A stretch of 64,000 nt of DNA, taken from contig NC_088099.1 of assembly GCF_036370855.1 (NCBI RefSeq), positions 76,487,218 through 76,551,217 of the forward strand. Direction: 5' to 3'. The notes under the pieces are model-generated. The model had not been told where the DNA came from and searched no databases. It saw only the letters and a list, made by a program, of their open reading frames with translations. The DNA is from Dromaius novaehollandiae. Lineage: Eukaryota > Chordata > Aves > Casuariiformes > Dromaiidae. Made by a program: the position numbers and the translations under genes. Positions 46,599 to 64,000 of the stretch are shown in pieces. Numbering within the stretch: position 1 is the first letter of the stretch; each line of letters opens with the position of its first letter.

Positions 46599-46625
46599 CC
46601 CCCCCCCCCCCCCCCCCCCGCCCCC
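46599..46625 (-). repeat. Poly-C tract (21 C, then G and 5 C)
   Basis: A nearly unbroken C run at the upstream edge of the PDCD6 CpG island. On the minus strand it is a long G run with G-quadruplex potential. Such tracts are length-unstable and prone to assembly error. Confidence 0.9.
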
Positions 46626-47167
46626 AATGGTTCTCCCGAGAAAGAGCAGAGAGTTTTTGCGCAGGCCTGGTCAGAATTACTGAAAGTAACCCGAGTTCGG
46701 GACCATCTTCCTGGCTTCTCACCCCAAATAGCAGTGTCTCTGCCCCCTGGCGCTGCCACATGGGGGGACGCCCCCTCGCTCCGTAAGGCGGGAGCCGCAC
46801 CCCGGCCCAGTGGAAGGCCGGGCCAGCCCCGCTGCTCCCAGAAGTCACGGGCAGAAGGGCCCGGCTCGGCCCGCCCGGCGACGGCCGCCTCGGGCCTGTA
46901 GGATCCCTGCCTGCCGCTGCCCAGGCGACCGCGACGCCAGCTGCCCCCACCCCCCCTCCGAGAAAGAGCAGGCACCGCCGCGGCTTCCCGTGGGATTCCC
47001 CCGGGAGGACGCCCTCCACCTCCCGCAGTGGCTGTGCGCCTGCCCCGTTCATGACGTCACGGACCGCGCTGCGTCAGCGAGCGCGTCGCGGAACTGCACG
47101 GAATTGAGTCTGAGCTCCTCGTCCGCGGAGGGTTCCGCAGTCTCGGGTGCTGTGCTGGGGCCGGGAC

Positions 47168-57321
<10,154 letters not shown>

Positions 57322-57945
57322 CAGTGACAGCTAGGAATTGCACACTGACATTATACAGACTGGAGTTGCCAAATCATTATGTACTGAAAAAGATGACTGA
57401 TATATCAAAATGGATACAACTTCTCATTCTTAAATTTTGTATGTTGGTCACCACCTTTACAATGTTTGTACTGTCTGTCTGTTGGCTTTTACTTTGTATT
57501 GCTGTACCACCTGACCATATCATGCTTACTCACAGTACAGAAAGCACAGAATCTAGACTTAACTAGTGTAATGTCACCTTTCTTCCATATATCTTGCATG
57601 GGGAAAATGACTTTTTAGAAATGCCAAATTAAAATAGTGCTTGTTAGTTTGTAAAGAAATTTGAAAGTCAGACTTGCACAATGTTTTTGCATGTGCCTTA
57701 CTTTTATAAGAGAATTTAATGTATTCACTTTTAATACAGAGTTTAAAATTAAGTAAAAATATTTGACCAACTTTTTCTAGTCTACTCTTTTGCATAGGTA
57801 TTTTTAAGGGGGTGGTGGTTGCATTTCTGTAGTTTATTTTTCCATGGTTTAGAGCAAGGTTAGAGCTTGAACCTTAAGCAGCACCAGGCCCTTAGCATAC
57901 ATACCACCTACCATTTAGCCAATAAAGTTTGGGAAGGGAAAAAAA
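57322..57945 (+). terminator. PDCD6: PDCD6 3'UTR and polyadenylation signal
   Basis: First canonical AATAAA at 57921-57926, predicting a 3'UTR of about 620 nt. Confidence 0.65.
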
Positions 57946-58650
57946 GGGTTGTTTAAAAAAAATTCCTTAAGAAATAGGAGAAACTAGTATTATTACATAG
58001 TAGGCCAGGGTGGTTCTTAGATGAATACACTACTGGCCAAGTTAATGGTTCTGTCCAAGCTGCTCTTAATGTTGTTCCAAGGGTGAGAGAGGAACTTCAT
58101 TCCTTTGTACCTCAGGATGGTAAAGCTACATTTTATGTCTTGTGCAAGCTCTTTTGCCTGCCTTTTCCTACTTATACTCCCTGACAGCCACACTTCCCTG
58201 TGTAAAGCAATGATGGCATAAATTTGTCCATGCTATCTCAGCTGGAGAGGTGACAGGACAAACATTTTTCTACACTGATTCTGATAATACCAAGTTGCTA
58301 AAATGCCTCCTTTTCTAAGATGCTATGCCAGGTAAAATTTGACATATTTTGCCATGATCAAGATGATGTAATTTCTGCCAATGACTGTTAGAAACACAAA
58401 CCTAAATGCATACAAGATCTTTGTGCCAAACTGGCATTTCAGAGCAACTGCTCTTAAATCCACACTTTTTCACATTTCACTGTAACAGAACTAATGATCA
58501 ACACTGAACTATAGACACTGTCATCCTCCTAGCCCATACTTTAACTGAGTATATATAAAAGGATCGGGTAACACTACAGAAGGTCCTAAAGCAAAGTAGC
58601 AAATTGGTAACATAAAAAAACCAAAATGATTATCCTGAAACCTACTGATT

Positions 58651-58665
58651 GGGGGGGGGGGGGGG
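58651..58665 (+). repeat. Poly-G tract (15 G)
   Basis: Uninterrupted run of 15 G downstream of PDCD6. Confidence 0.9.
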
Positions 58666-58884
58666 ATACTGCCTTGAGTTAAAAGCAAGCCACCTAAGGG
58701 GGAATGGAGGATGTCATCTACAGAAGAATGGGTACACTTAAGTCTTAAATCCAGTTGTAAACTGATTTAATTTCCTTACTGGTGCAAGACAAAACTGACA
58801 GGAAGTAAGTGAAGCCTGCTTGCTTAACACAGAACATGCTTACCTTATCCAATTCAATTAAAAAAAACATTCAAGAAGAAATAT

Positions 58885-60590
58885 TACTTACCTGAAACTG
58901 TTACTCTTCAGGATATGTTCACGAAGATAGCTATAGGCAAGAGCTTTGACTCAAAGACTTATTTTTTTTAACCACTGCAATACTGATGTATTCCCAAGGT
59001 CACCTCCCACTCCCACCCCAGGTCATTGTATGTAGGCCGTCCACACGCTGTCATTTGTTTCAAATTACATAATTAACTACAGACACAGGCAAATAAGCTG
59101 TCTTTCGCAGGGGCATCTATACATAAACCAATGCTGTGAGTGATACCAAGCAGCATTCCAGGAGATTACGCAGTGAGGAGCCAGTCCTCAGACCAAAAGA
59201 CAACCCTCCTAAAAATCAGCATTATTCCTAAGCACCTCCAGCAACAGTATAGTACCTAGTGTCAGGGTGAAGATGGCCATGTGGCAACACTGCAGTTATG
59301 AACTAAAGATACAGTGTGCAAAGAAAATACTACCAGTCCTCAAGTGCTAATGAAACAGACCCTTAGTGACAGTTTGATAACATTTTTTAAAGACTGTTTT
59401 CTAGTGCAAAATATCTGGGGACAGGCTGATGGTCTCCAAAGGGCTCTGTAGCATAAGCACACAGAAACAACTTTTTGAGAGATCACTCAAGAGGTAACAA
59501 GGAATACAGCAGAGAACTGGCACAGGCTGTTGTATCCAAACCTTTTTGCCAGAAATTATGAATCATTATACTGGCTAGAAAGCTTACAATTTATCCCCCA
59601 AAGTATGTTCTACTTTGGATTTTGAACAATGGTTTTATAAGGAAAAGTGATACTAGTTCAAAGGGCTCTGGTATAGCGCCCCCAAAAGCTTGCCTCAGCA
59701 CCAAAGCTTATGGTATAGTTGTATTAGTGCTGAAGGATAACAAGCATTTAGATGCTGCTGCTCTGCAGGCTATCAATGCCTAGTTTATAAAGATTATTTC
59801 TTGACAAAGAACCAAAGTCTAGAGAATAGGAACAGGAAGAAGACTCATTCTGCTCCAGTTCTGTACTACATGGGAACAACAAGCAGTAGATAACGACAAT
59901 GAGGTTTCCTGGGTGTAAGGATTAGCCAGAAGGTGATTCAAGGAAAATGGCCAAGATAGGAAAACAGAAGTAGCGAGACGGCTCAGCTTGTATATCTTGT
60001 TGAAGAAATAACTGGGAGGATGACAGAACTTCCAGGGCCTGTTTTACTACCTTCTCCCTCCACCTCCATCCCCGCCGTGAGGTCTTCTTACCTGGTACCT
60101 TGAGGGACACTAGAGATTTTGGTTTTGTTTTTAAAACCAGGAGCTTTAAACAGTCAGGTGCCTGGATTTATGGTTTCCTTTTCCTAGTATCAGCTGAATC
60201 CTCCTTTAAAGGCGGCAGGGTTGAACTGAGTAAGAAGGAATAAGACAATCTAAATCACCACCTCTCAGGCGTCATGCTTCTAGGATGAGATGCTGGCTGA
60301 AGAGAAAGAAGGGAAAACAGGCAGATCCTTAAGGTGGATGTCTCCATTGGCAAAAACTGATTGAGAGAGAGACGCTGTACAGGAAAACAGCCTGATATAT
60401 AAGTACCTGGCCTTACGGAGGGAGGCAAGTAGTCACAGAAATGCTCCAGATGAGGCAATGATGCTTAGCACTCACAATTCTACATAGCCCTAGGGGAAAA
60501 AGAAATTAAAAAAAAAAAAAATTAAAAAAAAAAAAGTCACTCCTGACAAACAATCCCTTTGCAGAGTTGCACCCTGAAGATGCTTCTGTT
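58885..60590. mobile_element. Possible decayed interspersed repeat downstream of PDCD6
   Basis: Begins with ATTACTTACCTGAAACTGTT then ACTCTTCAGGATATGTTCAC. This resembles a diverged form of a common turtle repeat terminus (TTACCTACC...TGTAACTG...TTCTTCGAGATGTGTT) that I know only from memory. A TTCTTACCTGGTACC phrase recurs at about 60,085. The ends are uncertain and no coding capacity is seen. Confidence 0.3.
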
Positions 60591-62769
60591 TTTTTTGGTT
60601 TTTCTTCCCTCTTCATGCAAATGCTAAGAAATTGGACTCCACAAAGAAGTGTGTTTTTGGGATAAGAGAGATGCTCTGTGTTTGAAGTCAGCTAGTACAG
60701 AAGTTGGCTATACCTGTTTGATAAGAAAAAGGATACGGGCGGGGGGGGGAGTCTGTAATCAGTTGGGGAGGTGATGTCTATATGCCAACAGCCAGTCAAA
60801 TTTGGGACTGCCAAGTGGCAAACTCCAGCCCAATTACCACTATACAAATTGTACACTGAAGCTCTTCATTTCCAAATTTTGCAAAGAAGAAGATAGAAAA
60901 ATAAAAAGAGATTAAGGAGAAAACAGCAATGCAGCTCAAACTCTGGCTCACCTATGCGACTGAAAGGAACTGAGAAAAAATACAGTACACTGCTGGTAGT
61001 AATTGCACATTAGGAATAAGGGAGGACTGGAGCACATATTACAAGATACTACCAGCTTAAAAAAATTCCCTAGGTAATAGCATTTACATACAAGAACCAA
61101 CAGACAATCATCTCAAGAAGTTTACTAATTTTGGTAAGAACTCAACAACGAAAACAGAGAAACGAGAGGCATCTACAGACTCCAAACACTTATCTACAGA
61201 CCACAGAACCATCAATAAACCAATGCTGAAAAGCATTTCCTACCATAGTTTGGTCATTATTCCAACTCCATTTCAAAATGCAGGAACTGTTCTCCCAGTG
61301 TAGGATCCAGGCAAAAAACAGGAACAGGAACCGTTCCCCAGAACAAAAATAAAAACAAGGGAACTTGGAGGTAGAAAGAATATCTAATTTGGAAAGATGT
61401 CAACCACCTACTGGACACCACTAGAAGATACAATAATGGCAGTAAAACCCCAGATGGAGTGAGAAATGGGGGGGGAGGGGGGAGTGTCCTCTACAACCTC
61501 AACTGAAAAAACAGCATTCAAATGTCTTATCTTTAACTGACAAAATTATAGAAGTAAGGAATATTTTTGGTAACATTTATTTTTCTAGTTTTATAATTTT
61601 AGTTACACTACACTGTGAGAAAGTGTAACACTAGCAAAAATAGTTTCTGATAATTTTCCAGTATAGACAATAACTGATCAGTCCCATAGAGTTTTTAAAT
61701 CAAAATCTGTCAGAAACGTGTGGAAGAAAGTAAGATTATTACTATTTTTTTTCTTTAAACTAAAAGGTCCAATTGGTAATTCAACAGATAGGAGAGTATG
61801 GCACAACTATTGAGATCAAGACGTTAGAAATCACTTAAAACCCTTCAATAAATATGAGGAGGAAAGGAGGTAGTGAAGGGGAATGAAAAAGGAAAGTGGA
61901 TTTTTTCTGATGCACAAGCAAAACAATTACAGAAGGAGAATTTTAGAGAATCAAGTTTACATAGTCTATAATCAATTGCTTTGTTGACTTTGTATTAAAA
62001 TCTACACGATAAGATCCAAATGTTACTTCAGTGAACACAAAGATATTATGACAGGTCATGAAGACTAACCCAGGTTTAGCACGAATATTTAATACAGAGA
62101 CAGCAAAATATTTCACATGTGGGTGAGAAGAAAAACGACAGTCCACAACATAGTAATGAAAAGAGAAAACAGACTTTGGGAGTAATCTGCCTCACTCTAG
62201 TCCTTTTCTTTAGTCTCATAGTAAGGTATATGTGACTTTACAAAGTACACTCCAGAGCCAGGCATTCACAGTGTCACCTCAACTTAGGGCTCAGGGGTGC
62301 AGGGAAAAGAAGAGTTAAGCATGAACCACTGATAAACATCATGAACTGACAGACATTTCTCAGTACGTCATTTTGATTAACTAAATTATCCCTAACCATT
62401 ATTTTATCTGCCTCTCCTGGAAATTCTAATGTTTTTTTAATATGCTCTTGCAGTAGAAACAATGAAGAATTTCTATCTTTGTATAGATCAATTAATCACT
62501 TCAGGACTACCAGTGTGACTCAAATGAGCTTTTAAGTCAATTTTTAACAGGTTCATTCTGAACAACAGGATTAAAAAGTCTAAATATATTTCCCATGTGT
62601 CTCTTTTTACATCGCAAAACTGAAAACTAGTAAAATATGCCCCATTACATACCTATCCCCCAGAACTGTTTACATTTTCTCATGTAACATCATATTAAAC
62701 CCAGAGAGCAGCTTTGCTGTGACATTCTCCATTCATTCTGCTAAAGAGAAATGTAGTGTATCCATTTCT

Positions 62770-62803
62770 AAAAAAAAAAAAATAAATATAAATAAATAAA
62801 TAA

Positions 62804-62850
<47 letters not shown>
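62770..62850. repeat. (AAAT)n/(TA)n compound microsatellite
   Basis: Poly-A, then AAAT repeats, then about 21 TA units. Confidence 0.95.
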
Positions 62851-62855
<5 letters not shown>

Positions 62856-64000
62856 AAGTAAATAAAAAACACTAATCATAAAGCATTAAATTAACTGAAT
62901 TGGCCTTAAATTTGTGTGAGGAAAAGTACATCCGTATTTTCATGCAACTGACCTGTATTTTCAGTGAATATTCTTTCTAAAGAGATAACATAAAAGTAAA
63001 CCTTTCTTTTTTGTGTGTGGGGGAAGAGGGTTTAAAAGGGCGACTACCTTTTAGCAGACATTGACATATTTGCCAAAATAACAGAATGTTTCTCTGCAAT
63101 ATACTAAGACAGAACAAATGCATTGAAAAAGCCTAAGCAAAATACTATGTTAACCTCTGTTATGTGCAAGTTTGTGTTCCATCTATATTTAACATATTAA
63201 AGGATTACACCCTACCTCCCTTACCCCTTGCAAAAACAAACACAGAATTAAATGCAGTCTCTTTCCTGAAAGCCAAGAGATGGAGATTCTTGAATCTGTT
63301 CATGGTTCCAGTTCAGCTGTTGTTACTTCTTAATCTTTTTCTCTAGTTTCTATTAGCACATTGACTAATGTCTGAATATTGAGTTCTAGAAAGGGGAGAC
63401 AAAAACATTTTGAAGTTACTTCACATAATACAGCATATAACATGTTCAAATCAAAGTTTTACCGTTAACAAGCCTTCCTAATTCTAGCAGAGTAAGCACA
63501 GTTTGCCTTTGTCAAAAATCACATCCAATGACAGCTATCCTATGGCATGCGCCACACCTCTTCAAATATTTTATAAATCCATTTCCAAAGAAGAATCCTT
63601 TAGTTTGAATAGTAAATCACTGTTCTTAACATTAAGGAATATTTTTGTGCTAATGGGAAAAAAAAATGTCACATAATAAACCAGCTTTTGGGTAATGCTT
63701 CCATTTTGTTATCCCTATGTTTTTGATCCATTTTGAGTAATCTCATCTACTATTAGGCCATCCACAGTTGATTATGCATGCATTCCAATACATATTTTTT
63801 TCTTTATGCTCATACACCTTCTCCCTACAGTTCCCACCCCAACAGTACAAACTCCCTGACCCTGAAATAACTGGCTCAGGATATCACATGCTAGACAGCA
63901 AGATGACACAGGAAAAACCTTTCAGTCCAAGAAAGGTGTATTCATGCTATCAGATTCTTCATCCCACTCACAACTGTATTTAGTGGTCAGGACACAAAGT

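Larger units (their letters stand above)
57946..64000. other. Gene-free region downstream of PDCD6
   Basis: No exon of AHRR or any other gene was recognised. It contains the poly-G tract, the possible repeat at 58.9-60.6 kb, poly-A runs near 60,508-60,535, a G-rich patch at 61,469-61,483 and the compound microsatellite. Short open frames have no supporting splice sites or homology. Confidence 0.55.

Noticed and set aside
57946..64000. Search for AHRR, SLC9A3 or SDHA exons, which neighbour these genes in human
   Set aside because: No bHLH-PAS, transporter or flavoprotein segments were seen in any frame. Absence here says nothing about flanking DNA.

Overview
This is vertebrate nuclear DNA, most likely from a non-avian sauropsid (a turtle or crocodilian fits best). 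The evidence is GT-AG spliced genes with multi-kilobase AT-rich introns, CpG-island promoters, degenerate CR1-type LINE copies and few young repeats. No bacterial, viral or CRISPR-like locus is visible. The species call is an inference from repeat style, not a sequence match.

Three protein-coding genes are supported exon by exon, with consistent splice phases.
(1) Minus strand, about 1-13,872: the first 11 coding exons (about 445 residues) of an axonemal outer-arm dynein heavy chain of the DNAH5/DNAH8 family. The gene runs off the left edge.
(2) Plus strand, 19,157-43,207 (leader exon near 15.5 kb): complete EXOC3 (exocyst subunit Sec6), 12 coding exons, 745 codons plus stop.
(3) Plus strand, 47,168-57,321: complete PDCD6 (ALG-2, penta-EF-hand calcium sensor), 6 exons, 185 codons plus stop.

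Layout: 1-13.9 kb holds the dynein exons. At 13.9-16.1 kb there is a divergent promoter zone with an RFX X-box-like site and an E-box on the dynein side, and a CpG island on the EXOC3 side that contains a 199-bp tandem duplication. EXOC3 fills 15.5-43.9 kb. An intergenic stretch of about 2.6 kb leads to the PDCD6 CpG island (46.6-47.5 kb), which has a consensus CRE and a poly-C tract. PDCD6 ends at a polyadenylation signal at 57,921. From about 58 to 64 kb I see no gene, only repeat-like and simple-sequence DNA. Degenerate CR1 fragments lie at about 7.0-7.3, 40.6-41.8 and 47.9-49.2 kb.

The genes are not an operon. EXOC3 (exocytic vesicle tethering) and PDCD6 (calcium-dependent adaptor at ER exit sites and ESCRT) are both housekeeping trafficking genes. 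The dynein is a ciliary gene that shares the intergenic promoter zone with EXOC3. Compared with the human order as I know it (PDCD6-AHRR-EXOC3 on 5p15.33, DNAH5 about 13 Mb away), this order is rearranged. I found no novel biological system. The most useful observations are the duplicated promoter module, a predicted upstream ORF in the EXOC3 leader, paired splice donors in PDCD6 that match its known two-residue isoform switch, a candidate poison exon and a GC-AG intron in the dynein gene.
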